Part shown: one piece after another, positions 16,455 to 23,782 of the stretch | Layout of the letters: each line of letters opens with the position of its first letter | How positions within the stretch are numbered: position 1 is the first letter of the stretch | Source: Candidatus Polarisedimenticolaceae bacterium | GTDB lineage: Bacteria > Acidobacteriota > Polarisedimenticolia > Polarisedimenticolales > DASRJG01 | Direction: 5' to 3' | Assembly (NCBI GenBank): GCA_036275915.1 | Contig: DASUCV010000004.1 | Span: forward strand, 1 to 64,000 | Length of the DNA stretch: 64,000 nucleotides | Notes under the pieces: model-generated | Databases searched by the model: none | Told to the model about the DNA's origin: nothing | Seen by the model: only the letters and a program-made list of their open reading frames with translations | Position numbers and translations under genes: made by a program

Positions 16455-17065
16455 GGCGTCGCTTCCGGCCCGCGCTCCCGGAGATGCGCGACGGTGCGCC
16501 AGAGGTAGTGGAAGCCCGAGAGCAGGATGAGCACGAGCGTCGTCCTGATCGCGAACGGGACGATTGGGTTCGTCTCGAGGCGCGCGTTGAAGAGGAGCAC
16601 GAGACCGATCGTGACGAGCTCGGTGCCGGTCGTCACCTTCCCGATGACGGAGGGGAGGAACCGCTTCTGGCCGTACGCGAGGTGGAGCATGAGCGCGATC
16701 GCGAGAATGAGGCCGTCCCGGCTGATGACGAGGATCGTCAGGTAGAGGGGGATCCGGTTGACCATCGGGATCCCCTGGAACAGGTTCGGGTAGCGCGTCA
16801 GCAGGATGAACCCCGAGATGAGCAGCATCTTGTCGGCGGCGGGGTCGAGGTAGGCCCCCAGCGCCGTCCGCTGCCGGAAGACCCTTGCGATCAGGCCGTC
16901 GAGGAGGTCGGTCACCCCGGCGCCGATGAAGATCCCGAGCGCGAGCGAGAACCTCGCCTCCAGGACCGCCAGGATGAAGAACGGCACCGCGACCAGACGC
17001 AGGAAAGTGAGCTGGTTCGCGAGCGTCCAGTTCCCGACACGTGTCTTGAGCTCACCCGACCCCAT
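16451..17065 (-). CDS. pgsA: CDP-diacylglycerol-glycerol-3-phosphate 3-phosphatidyltransferase
   Basis: 204 residues. The CDP-alcohol phosphotransferase motif is complete: DLLDGLIARVFRQRTALG, then AYLDPAADK (D-G-x2-A-R-x8-G-x3-D-x3-D). About five or six membrane spans. It makes phosphatidylglycerol phosphate at the inner membrane. ATG is preceded by GGAG at a suitable distance. It is transcribed away from pilT and runs into mutS2. Confidence 0.92.
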   Translation of the reverse strand: MGSGELKTRVGNWTLANQLTFLRLVAVPFFILAVLEARFSLALGIFIGAGVTDLLDGLIARVFRQRTALGAYLDPAADKMLLISGFILLTRYPNLFQGIPMVNRIPLYLTILVISRDGLILAIALMLHLAYGQKRFLPSVIGKVTTGTELVTIGLVLLFNARLETNPIVPFAIRTTLVLILLSGFHYLWRTVAHLRERGPEATP

Positions 17066-17091
17066 GCGAACTCCGGCTTATATCACGTGGT

Positions 17092-17121
17092 TTGACTCCG
17101 CCCGGACCCGGCACCTATGTT
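17092..17121 (+). promoter_or_regulatory. Promoter of pilT
   Basis: TTGACT (17092-17097), an 18-base spacer and TATGTT (17116-17121). The -10 box overlaps an in-frame ATG at 17117, which argues that this ATG is not the pilT start and that translation begins at 17183, about 55 bases into the transcript. Confidence 0.6.
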
Positions 17122-17182
17122 CGGTCGGGCCGGGGTCCATCCCGGCGTCGAGGACGCCATTTCGGAGAAGGATGACACCCCG

Positions 17183-18637
17183 ATGACGATCGACGATCTC
17201 TTGCGCTTCATGGTCAAGCAGGAGGCGAGCGACCTCCACCTGAAGCCGATGCGCCCTCCCCTGCTCCGGATCAAAGGCAAGCTCCTCCCCTTGAAGACCG
17301 ACGCGCTCCATCCCGACCTCCTCAAGGAGATGATCGGCTCGCTCCTGAACGACCGGATGAAGGGCCAGATCGAAGAAAACTGCGCCGCCGACTTCGGGCA
17401 CAGCGTCCCGGGCGTGTCGCGCTTCCGCGCGTCGGTGTTCCTGCAGCGCGGGACCTACTCCGCGGTCTTCCGGCGCGTGCCGTTCGAGTTCCCGTCGATG
17501 GACGACTGGGGGCTGCCGCCGATCCTGACCGAGTTCACGAAGCTCAACCAGGGCCTCGTGCTCATCACCGGGCCGACCGGCTCGGGGAAGTCCTCGACGC
17601 TCGCGTCGCTCATGCGGATCATCGTCAACACGCGCCTGATCCACCTCATCACGATCGAGGACCCGATCGAGTTCTTGTTCAAGGACAACCTCGGGGCGGT
17701 CACCCAGCGCGAGGTGGGAACCGACACGCCGTCGTTCTCCGCGGCGCTCCGGAACGCGCTCCGCCAGGACCCCGACGTGATCATGGTCGGCGAGATGCGC
17801 GACCTGCCGACGATCCAGACGGTCTTGACCGCGGCGGAGACGGGCCACCTCGTCTTCTCGACCGTCCATACGAACAGCGCGGTACAGACGATCGACCGGA
17901 TCATCGACCAGTTTCCCGAGTCGAATCACCGTCAGATCCGCCAGCAGCTCTCGAACGTGCTCCAGGCGATCGTCTCCCTGAAGCTCGTCGAGAAGACCGA
18001 CGGATCGGGCCTCATCGCCGCGGTCGAGATCTTGCGGACGTCGCCGCGCGTGCAGAAGCTGATCCTCGAAGGGAACCTCGACGCCCTCGAGGAGGAGATC
18101 GAGAACTCGGTCTCGTACTACAAGATGCAGTCGATGAACCAGTCTCTCGCCTCGCTCGTGCTCAGGGGGGCCGTCGCGCGGGACACCGCGCTCGCGATCT
18201 CGATCAAGCCGGGCGACCTCGACCTCATGCTGAGGAAATTCCTCTACGCGGCGGAGAACCGCTCACCGGAGGAGGGACACGACATGGCCGAACCGCTGAG
18301 CGACTTCTCGAAGATCCTCGAGCTGCAGGAGATCAAGCGGCTCTACGACGAGCTCCAGGACAAGTTCCGGCAGGAGATCGGCGAGCGCGACGAGGAGATC
18401 GCACGCCTGCGATCCGAGGTGTCGCATGCCCAGCCGGTCGCCGCGGTCGGCAGCGAAGCCGACCACCTGCGCGCCGAGAACGAGCGTCTCGGGAAGCAGA
18501 TCCAGCTCGTGCGCCAGGAGTACGAGGCCAAGGTCGAGCGGATGAACGCGCGCCTTCGCGAGCTCTCGAGCACGGGAGCGCAGGCGCCCGCCGGCGGTTC
18601 TCCCGAGCCGGGCAAGGGTGGCTTCTTCCGCCGCTAG
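17183..18637 (+). CDS. pilT: PilT-like twitching ATPase with C-terminal coiled-coil extension
   Basis: 484 residues from the ATG at 17183, chosen because MTIDDLLRFMVKQEASDLH is the normal PilT beginning and because the promoter overlaps the earlier ATG. Walker A GPTGSGKSS (130-138), the acidic box around ITIEDPIEF, Walker B with VGEMRD, and His-box STVHTN are all present. PilT powers pilus retraction. The ATPase core ends near residue 360; the rest (about 117 residues) is a Glu/Arg-rich coiled coil ending in GKGGFFRR, which ordinary PilT lacks. A strong internal ribosome site precedes Met368. Confidence 0.94.
   Translation: MTIDDLLRFMVKQEASDLHLKPMRPPLLRIKGKLLPLKTDALHPDLLKEMIGSLLNDRMKGQIEENCAADFGHSVPGVSRFRASVFLQRGTYSAVFRRVPFEFPSMDDWGLPPILTEFTKLNQGLVLITGPTGSGKSSTLASLMRIIVNTRLIHLITIEDPIEFLFKDNLGAVTQREVGTDTPSFSAALRNALRQDPDVIMVGEMRDLPTIQTVLTAAETGHLVFSTVHTNSAVQTIDRIIDQFPESNHRQIRQQLSNVLQAIVSLKLVEKTDGSGLIAAVEILRTSPRVQKLILEGNLDALEEEIENSVSYYKMQSMNQSLASLVLRGAVARDTALAISIKPGDLDLMLRKFLYAAENRSPEEGHDMAEPLSDFSKILELQEIKRLYDELQDKFRQEIGERDEEIARLRSEVSHAQPVAAVGSEADHLRAENERLGKQIQLVRQEYEAKVERMNARLRELSSTGAQAPAGGSPEPGKGGFFRR
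18268..18286 (+). promoter_or_regulatory. Internal Shine-Dalgarno and in-frame ATG inside pilT
   Basis: GGAGGAGGG (18268-18276) stands 7 bases before an in-frame ATG (18284), exactly where the ATPase domain ends and the coiled coil begins. It could give a free 117-residue coiled-coil protein. The underlying codons also encode PilT residues, so this may be coincidence, but the site is among the best ribosome-binding sequences in the window. Confidence 0.45.
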
Positions 18638-18643
18638 GCGCGG

Positions 18644-18910
18644 CTAACCTTCGCGCCGCTCCGAGCCGTGCCCCGCGTGCGCGGCATCCTCCTCGCCGGC
18701 ACCCATGCGCGCGGGTCCGACGGTCGAGATCGCGTGCTTGAAGATCATCTGGTCGCCGTGGTGCGTCTCGAGCAGGATCGTGAACTTGTCGAACGCCCGG
18801 ATGCGCCCGACCAGGCGCTTGCCGTTGGCGAGGAACACGGTGACGAGCGCGCGCTCCTTGCGTGCCCGGTTGAAGAACTCGTTCTGGATGCCTCCGGTCT
18901 CGGTGTCCAT
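18644..18910 (-). CDS. hfq: RNA chaperone Hfq
   Basis: 88 residues with Sm1 (VTVFLANGKRLVGRIRAFD) and Sm2 (QMIFKHAISTV; the usual box is YKHAIS). It forms a ring hexamer that pairs small RNAs with mRNAs. A strong AGGAGG precedes the ATG at good spacing. miaA lies immediately upstream, the same order as in proteobacterial miaA-hfq. The last 20 residues are acidic and variable. Its stop is 6 bases from the convergent pilT stop. Confidence 0.96.
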   Translation of the reverse strand: MDTETGGIQNEFFNRARKERALVTVFLANGKRLVGRIRAFDKFTILLETHHGDQMIFKHAISTVGPARMGAGEEDAAHAGHGSERREG

Positions 18911-18944
18911 CGGGTCCTCCTGCGGACTCTCACGTGGGTCGAGT

Positions 18945-19877
18945 CTAACACGCGACGAAGCGGCGCCATGACGCCACGATCTCGCCGGCGAGCGCGTCCG
19001 GGTCGCCGGACGCGTCCATCCAGACAACGCCGGGCTCCCGCCGGAACCAGGTGCGTTGCCTCTTGGCGTACCGGCGCGTGGCGGTGACGATCGCGTCGCG
19101 CTCGGTGCCGAGATCGAGCCCGAGAGAGCGCGCGCGGAGTGCCTCGCGGTAGCCGATCGCCTTGAACGCGTTCGCGGATTCCGGCACCCCGGCGGCGAGG
19201 AGGTGCGCGACCTCCTCTTCGAGCCCGGATTCCAGGAAGCGGTCGACCCGGGCCGTGAGGCGGGCCGCGAGCAGGTCGCGGTCGAGCGTGAGGCCGATCT
19301 TGAGCGCGTCGTAGCGCTCCCCCGGCGTGGACCAGGTGCCGGCCGCCGCGATGCGGTCGCTCCAGATCGGGCCGGGCCCGGCGAGCTCCAGAGCGCGGAG
19401 GAGGCGCTGGGTGTCGGCGGGAGCGATCCGTGCCGCCGAGCCCGGGTCCCGGGCCGCGAGCGCGCCGTGGAGCCGCGCGGCGCCGAAGCGGGCCAGGAGG
19501 CGTCTCAGGCGGTCGCGTCGCGCCGCGTCACGCCCCGGCGCCGGGACGACCCCCTTGAGCAGGCCGCGGAGGTAGAGACCCGTGCCGCCGACGACGATCG
19601 GGACGCGTCCCCGCGCGGCGATCGCCGCCACGGCGGCGTCGGCATCGCGGACGTATTCGGCAAGCGAGTAGTCGTGCCGCGGGTCGACCGTGCCGACGAG
19701 CGCGTGCGGAACGCGGTGCCTCTCGTCGTCCGTGGGCTTCCCCGTGGCCGCGTCGAGGCCCCGATAGATCTGGAGCGCGTCGCAGCCGACGATCTCGCCG
19801 CCGAGCGCCTCGGCGACCTCGACGGCGACGCGCGACTTGCCCGTACCGGTCGGACCGAGGAGGACGAGGATCCTCAG
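18945..19877 (-). CDS. miaA: tRNA dimethylallyltransferase
   Basis: About 310 residues. P-loop GPTGTGKS near the N-terminus, the substrate region DALQIYRGLDAATGKPT, and the tRNA-binding box RRYAKRQRTWFRRE near the end. It isopentenylates A37 of tRNAs reading UNN codons. No ATG, GTG or TTG is available near the expected start. The best placed codon is a CTG at 19877 that overlaps the preceding stop as CTGA; the nearest GTG in frame is 40 codons upstream at 19997. Function is sure, start is not. Confidence 0.93.
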   Translation of the reverse strand: MRILVLLGPTGTGKSRVAVEVAEALGGEIVGCDALQIYRGLDAATGKPTDDERHRVPHALVGTVDPRHDYSLAEYVRDADAAVAAIAARGRVPIVVGGTGLYLRGLLKGVVPAPGRDAARRDRLRRLLARFGAARLHGALAARDPGSAARIAPADTQRLLRALELAGPGPIWSDRIAAAGTWSTPGERYDALKIGLTLDRDLLAARLTARVDRFLESGLEEEVAHLLAAGVPESANAFKAIGYREALRARSLGLDLGTERDAIVTATRRYAKRQRTWFRREPGVVWMDASGDPDALAGEIVASWRRFVAC

Positions 19878-20200
19878 CGGTGGTGCTTGGTCGTCATCCG
19901 GCCGTGCGCTTCGTCGCGGTACTCGTTCACCGTCTCCTGCATGTGGTCGTGACAGTAGATCTGCCCGCGATCGATCCCCCGGCCGCAGCGCGCGCACCGC
20001 CCGCGCACCACCTGCTTCGTGACCGGCGTGACGACACGGAGGACGATCGACGCCGCGAACACGACGAGCGTCGCCTTGAGCGTCAACGCCGACCAGCGGT
20101 CGTCCGCCGCCTCGGGGAGCCATCCGGCGACCCCGGCGATCCACAGCCCGACCGTGAGGACGAGCAGGATCCACCCCAAGCTGAATAGTCCGCGTCCCAT
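19874..20200 (-). CDS. Two-span membrane protein with a zinc-ribbon-like tail
   Basis: 108 residues: two membrane spans (about 6-28 and 40-62) and a cytoplasmic tail with CARCG and YCHDHMQE, a CxxC...CxxH metal-site pattern. No named family is recognised. Its stop overlaps the miaA start. It sits between spoIID and miaA without an evident promoter of its own. Confidence 0.75.
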   Translation of the reverse strand: MGRGLFSLGWILLVLTVGLWIAGVAGWLPEAADDRWSALTLKATLVVFAASIVLRVVTPVTKQVVRGRCARCGRGIDRGQIYCHDHMQETVNEYRDEAHGRMTTKHHR

Positions 20201-20254
20201 GTGCCCGACTTTCCGGCCCCCCGGTTCCGGCCGACGATGAATATAGGTCCCGCA

Positions 20255-22483
20255 TCAATGCGCGCTATCCGCGCCGTCGGCCGATTTCGAGATCGCAATG
20301 CCGGGATAGTAATGCTCGAGGATCTCGCGGTAGGACGCGCCGCGGAGCGCCATCCCGTACGCGCCGACCTGGCACAGACCGACCCCGTGCCCCCATCCCT
20401 TGCCGGCGAAGACCGCCGCGGTGATCGCTCCGCCGGCGTCGCGCTGCAGCTCGATGACCGTCAGGCTCTCGCGGAGGTCGAGCAGGTTCCTGACGTCGAA
20501 CCCCGTGACGACCGTGCTGCCGGCCTGACCGACGACCTCGATCTGCACGATCCGGCCCGAGACGCCCCGCTTGAGGATGCGCAGGTCGCGCAGCTTGCCG
20601 ACCGAGACGCGCTTGTTGATCGCGGCCTCGAGATCGGCGCCGCTCGTGCGCACCTCCCACTGGTAGACCGCCGCCGATCGGTCGTCGGACAGCCCCTTCG
20701 CCGGCGGACGCAGCTCGAGGAAATCGACGCGGCCGCTTCCGTCGTGGTGGGCGCGGACCCGGTCCCCCGGCCAGAGGGCGAGCGAGGCCACGGGGAAGTT
20801 CCGCGTGCCGGCGGCGGTGAAGAGGCGCGGCGCGTCGGCCAGGGTCCACGAGGCGCTCGCCTTCCCGCGCGCGACCTGGAGCTTCCGGCCCTCGACGGCG
20901 ACGATCGTCCCCTCCTCGAGGTCGAAGGCGTCGTAGGCGTCGCCGATCCGCGCGAGTGCCGCCGCGAGCGTCGCCCCCGTCGGCTCGCGCTCCAGGAGCC
21001 AGCGGCCGTCGGGCGCCGGGTGGAGCGCGCCCTGCGCCACGAGGTAGACGAGCGCGCGGCGCTCGTCCTCGGGGAGGGTGCGGATCGCGGCGTCGCGGAG
21101 AACCGCATCGACATCCGCGTCGGCGAGCAGGATGCGCGCCCTCTCGTCCCACGCGAAATCGCGCGCGATCGCCAGGGCCGCCTTCGGCAGGCTCGACGGG
21201 GCGATGGGAGTGCCCGCGGGAGCGGGCCGGCCCGACAGGCGGGCGACCGCCGCGGTCCACTGCCGGAGCGTCGTCGCGCTCACGGGATGCGCCAGCACCT
21301 TCGCGAGGCGGGAGGTGTCCCCGAAGACTCCGGATACGCCGAGGAGCCAGGCGTCGCGCGTGACGTCCTCGCCGCTCTCGGTCGTGATCCCCGCCGGTGC
21401 GGCCCCCGTCACCGTCTTTCGTGTCCGCGCGAGCGCCTCGCCCTCCGCGCGGCAAGGGACGCCGACCAGGTAGGGCGCCGCCTGCTCGGGGAAGATCTCC
21501 TTCGCATCCTCGGTGTGGCCGCCGCAGGTCGCGGTGTAGAGGGCATCGATCGGCTTGCCCTCGTAGCTCGCGATCTCGCCGCGCGTCTCGGAGACCGCGC
21601 GGTCGGAGAGCGGATGCTCGGCCTCGGCGCCGCCGTACGCCTGGCAGCGCGGAGTCGCGCAGATGTCGAACCCTTCGTCCTCGAACTGGCCGGCGTTCGC
21701 CATCGCGTAGGTGCGCGCGGCGACCGCCTGCGCCTTCAGCGCCTCGATCTGCGGCCAGATCTCCGGCCCCAGCTCGGAAGGGACCACGCCGCGCAGGTAG
21801 CTCTCGAGCTCGACCCAGTCGACGGCGCGCAGGCGCCCGGACGCGTCGACACGAACCTCGACGACGCCGCGGTACGGCTTGCCGCCGACCTTGAGCGTGC
21901 CCCCATCCGTGGGAATCGCGAGCAGGCGCTTCGACGTGGTGAGCTGCGTGTTCCACAGCGTGTCGACGAGACGGATCGTGACCGGACCCGGCGCCTCCTG
22001 CGGCTCCTCCGCGATCCAGATCCCCTTCCGTCCCATGTCGCGCAGCTTCGCCAGGAGCGGGGCCAGGGCCGCCCGGTCCTTCGCGGCGCCGGCGCGGACG
22101 CGCCACGAGCCGCGATCGGGGACGAAGCGCGCGACGACCGGTGCGCCGAGCGCCTTCTCGAGCGCGGCGCGCTCCTGCTCCGCCGCCTCCTGCGTTCCGT
22201 AGGCGCCGACCTGGATCCGGAAGACCGACGCCGGCTCCCCTTCCGGCCCGCCGTCCGCGAGGAACGCCAGCTCTGCCGTGTACGTGTCCTTCCACGGGGT
22301 GGCGCCCGTCTGAGGTTCGACGACGCGGAACGGCCGGTCGGAGCCGATCATGACCCGGTGGCCGAGGTCGAGGCCGACGCGGTAAAGCGTTCCCTTGGCG
22401 TTCGCCGCCGTGGCCGCGGCGCGGATCGCGTCGTCGGCGGGAGACGCGGCCGAGGCCGCGAGCGCGAGGAGAAGTGCGGTCAA
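20255..22483 (-). CDS. SpoIID/LytB-domain protein with SPOR domain
   Basis: 742 residues, TTG start within TTGA at the folE stop. A signal-like N-terminus (about 1-20) is followed by a SPOR-like domain (about 84-160, VFRIQVGAYGTQEAAEQE), then the first SpoIID block (YLRGVVPSELGPEIWPQ, about 223, and ALKAQAVAARTYA). The closing SpoIID block (GKGWGHGVGLCQVGAYG, about 690) is about 350 residues further on because of a long insertion. SpoIID proteins are peptidoglycan lytic enzymes; in a likely non-sporulating cell a division or remodelling role fits. Confidence 0.85.
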   Translation of the reverse strand: MTALLLALAASAASPADDAIRAAATAANAKGTLYRVGLDLGHRVMIGSDRPFRVVEPQTGATPWKDTYTAELAFLADGGPEGEPASVFRIQVGAYGTQEAAEQERAALEKALGAPVVARFVPDRGSWRVRAGAAKDRAALAPLLAKLRDMGRKGIWIAEEPQEAPGPVTIRLVDTLWNTQLTTSKRLLAIPTDGGTLKVGGKPYRGVVEVRVDASGRLRAVDWVELESYLRGVVPSELGPEIWPQIEALKAQAVAARTYAMANAGQFEDEGFDICATPRCQAYGGAEAEHPLSDRAVSETRGEIASYEGKPIDALYTATCGGHTEDAKEIFPEQAAPYLVGVPCRAEGEALARTRKTVTGAAPAGITTESGEDVTRDAWLLGVSGVFGDTSRLAKVLAHPVSATTLRQWTAAVARLSGRPAPAGTPIAPSSLPKAALAIARDFAWDERARILLADADVDAVLRDAAIRTLPEDERRALVYLVAQGALHPAPDGRWLLEREPTGATLAAALARIGDAYDAFDLEEGTIVAVEGRKLQVARGKASASWTLADAPRLFTAAGTRNFPVASLALWPGDRVRAHHDGSGRVDFLELRPPAKGLSDDRSAAVYQWEVRTSGADLEAAINKRVSVGKLRDLRILKRGVSGRIVQIEVVGQAGSTVVTGFDVRNLLDLRESLTVIELQRDAGGAITAAVFAGKGWGHGVGLCQVGAYGMALRGASYREILEHYYPGIAISKSADGADSAH

Positions 22484-23046
22484 GACCGTCCGGGTGCGAG
22501 GCGCTCGAAGATCTCCCGGCGCGCCGCCTCGTCCCGCTCCCAGAGCCCCGAGGCCGCGTACGTGAGGAGCGCGCTCCCCTCCTTGCGCACGCCGCGGAGC
22601 GTCATGCAGGTGTGCTCGGCGTCGAGAACGACGAGCACGGCACGCGGCGCGAGCGCGCGCTCGACCGCCGCGGCGACCGCGATCGTCAGATGCTCCTGGA
22701 TCTGGAGGCGCCTCGCGAGCGCGTCGACGACGCGGCCGAGCTTCGAGAGGCCGGCGAGCCTCTCGCCCGGAAGATACGCCACGTGAGCCTTGCCGAAGAA
22801 CGGCAGGAGGTGGTGGACGCACACCGACGCGAACTTCACGTCGCGGAGGAGGACGGGGCCGCACCCCTTCGGCGCCGCCGTCCACGTCAGCTCGGCGACT
22901 GGATCGACGCCGTAGCCCGAGACGAGGTCGTCGGCCCAGGCGCGCGCGACCCGCGCCGGCGTCTTCTCGAGGTCGTCGCCCGGAAAGCGCTCGCCGAGCC
23001 CCTCGAGGAAGAGGCGGATCCCCGCTTCCATCTTGGCGGCGTCCAT
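22480..23046 (-). CDS. folE: GTP cyclohydrolase I
   Basis: 188 residues. Zinc and active-site residues are present in SVCVHHLLPFFGKAHVAYLP and EHTCMTLRGVRKEGS. It converts GTP to 7,8-dihydroneopterin triphosphate for folate and queuosine synthesis. ATG follows the queD stop by two bases. The run folB-queD-folE groups pterin genes. Confidence 0.95.
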   Translation of the reverse strand: MDAAKMEAGIRLFLEGLGERFPGDDLEKTPARVARAWADDLVSGYGVDPVAELTWTAAPKGCGPVLLRDVKFASVCVHHLLPFFGKAHVAYLPGERLAGLSKLGRVVDALARRLQIQEHLTIAVAAAVERALAPRAVLVVLDAEHTCMTLRGVRKEGSALLTYAASGLWERDEAARREIFERLAPGRS

Positions 23047-23048
23047 CG

Positions 23049-23396
23049 TCAGGCCCCCCGGTAGACGACCGAGCAGTCCTCGGTCTCCCACAGCTCGATC
23101 TCGGCGAGGCCGTCGAGGTGGGGATGCAGGCGCTCCCAGGCCCACGCCGCGATGACCTCGGCGGTCGGGTTGTCGAGGAGGTCGTTCAGGCTGCGATGAT
23201 CGACCCGATCGACGACCTCGCGGCGGACGATCGCCTTCAGATCGCCGAAGTCGATCGCCATCCCCGACGCGGCCTCGACCGGACGGTCGACGGCGACGAC
23301 GAGCCGGTAGGAATGACCGTGCAGCTCGCGGCACTTCCCCGGATGATGCGGGAGGCGGTGCGCCGCCTCGAAGCGGAAGACGCGGCGCACGATCAT
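23049..23396 (-). CDS. queD: 6-carboxytetrahydropterin synthase QueD (PTPS family)
   Basis: 115 residues. Zinc histidines in FEAAHRLP and ELHGHSY, catalytic cysteine in GKCREL, DHRSLND and WETEDC near the end. The cysteine favours QueD (queuosine pathway) over the glutamate-type PTPS-III that can replace FolB. Its start overlaps the folB stop (ATGA), and folE follows two bases after its own stop. Confidence 0.9.
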   Translation of the reverse strand: MIVRRVFRFEAAHRLPHHPGKCRELHGHSYRLVVAVDRPVEAASGMAIDFGDLKAIVRREVVDRVDHRSLNDLLDNPTAEVIAAWAWERLHPHLDGLAEIELWETEDCSVVYRGA

Positions 23397-23767
23397 GCGT
23401 GTTTCCCGTTCCGCGCGCGCGTCATCTCGACCCCGACCGCGTCGACGATCCCGTCGAGCATCGGGGTCTCCTTCCGGACACGCACCGTCACGCGATCGAT
23501 CCTTTCATCCTGCAGCAGCTCATCGAGGAGCTGCCGCGCGAACGTCTCGAGGAGCTTGTAGGAGCGGCCGCGCCCGACCTCGATGACGATCTTGTGGACC
23601 TTCGCATAGTCGAGCGTGTCGGCCATGCGATCGGACCGGCCGGACTTCTCGAGGTCCATCTCGATCCCGACGTCGACCGAGAGGCGCACGCCGACCTGCC
23701 GCTCCAGGCGCGTCAGGCCGTGGAAGCCGTGGAACTTGATCCCCTCGACGAAGATCCGGTCGGCCAT
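23393..23767 (-). CDS. folB: Dihydroneopterin aldolase
   Basis: 124 residues with IFVEGIKFHGFHG at the N-terminus, the usual FolB opening (catalytic residues include the conserved tyrosine/histidine and lysine), TLDYAKVHKIV, and VRVRKETPMLDG. It cleaves dihydroneopterin to the hydroxymethylpterin of folate synthesis. First gene of the pterin trio; the upstream amidohydrolase ends 15 bases before it. Confidence 0.92.
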   Translation of the reverse strand: MADRIFVEGIKFHGFHGLTRLERQVGVRLSVDVGIEMDLEKSGRSDRMADTLDYAKVHKIVIEVGRGRSYKLLETFARQLLDELLQDERIDRVTVRVRKETPMLDGIVDAVGVEMTRARNGKHA

Positions 23768-23782
23768 CGGGGCCGCATCTTA

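Noticed and set aside
17117-17182. Upstream ATG extending PilT by 22 residues
   Set aside because: It overlaps the -10 box, and the extra residues do not resemble PilT; the ATG at 17183 gives the normal family start.
20201-22786. 861-codon plus-strand open frame opposite spoIID and folE
   Set aside because: Its translation is Arg/Asp/Ala-rich with no domain, and the opposite strand holds clear SpoIID and GTP cyclohydrolase motifs.
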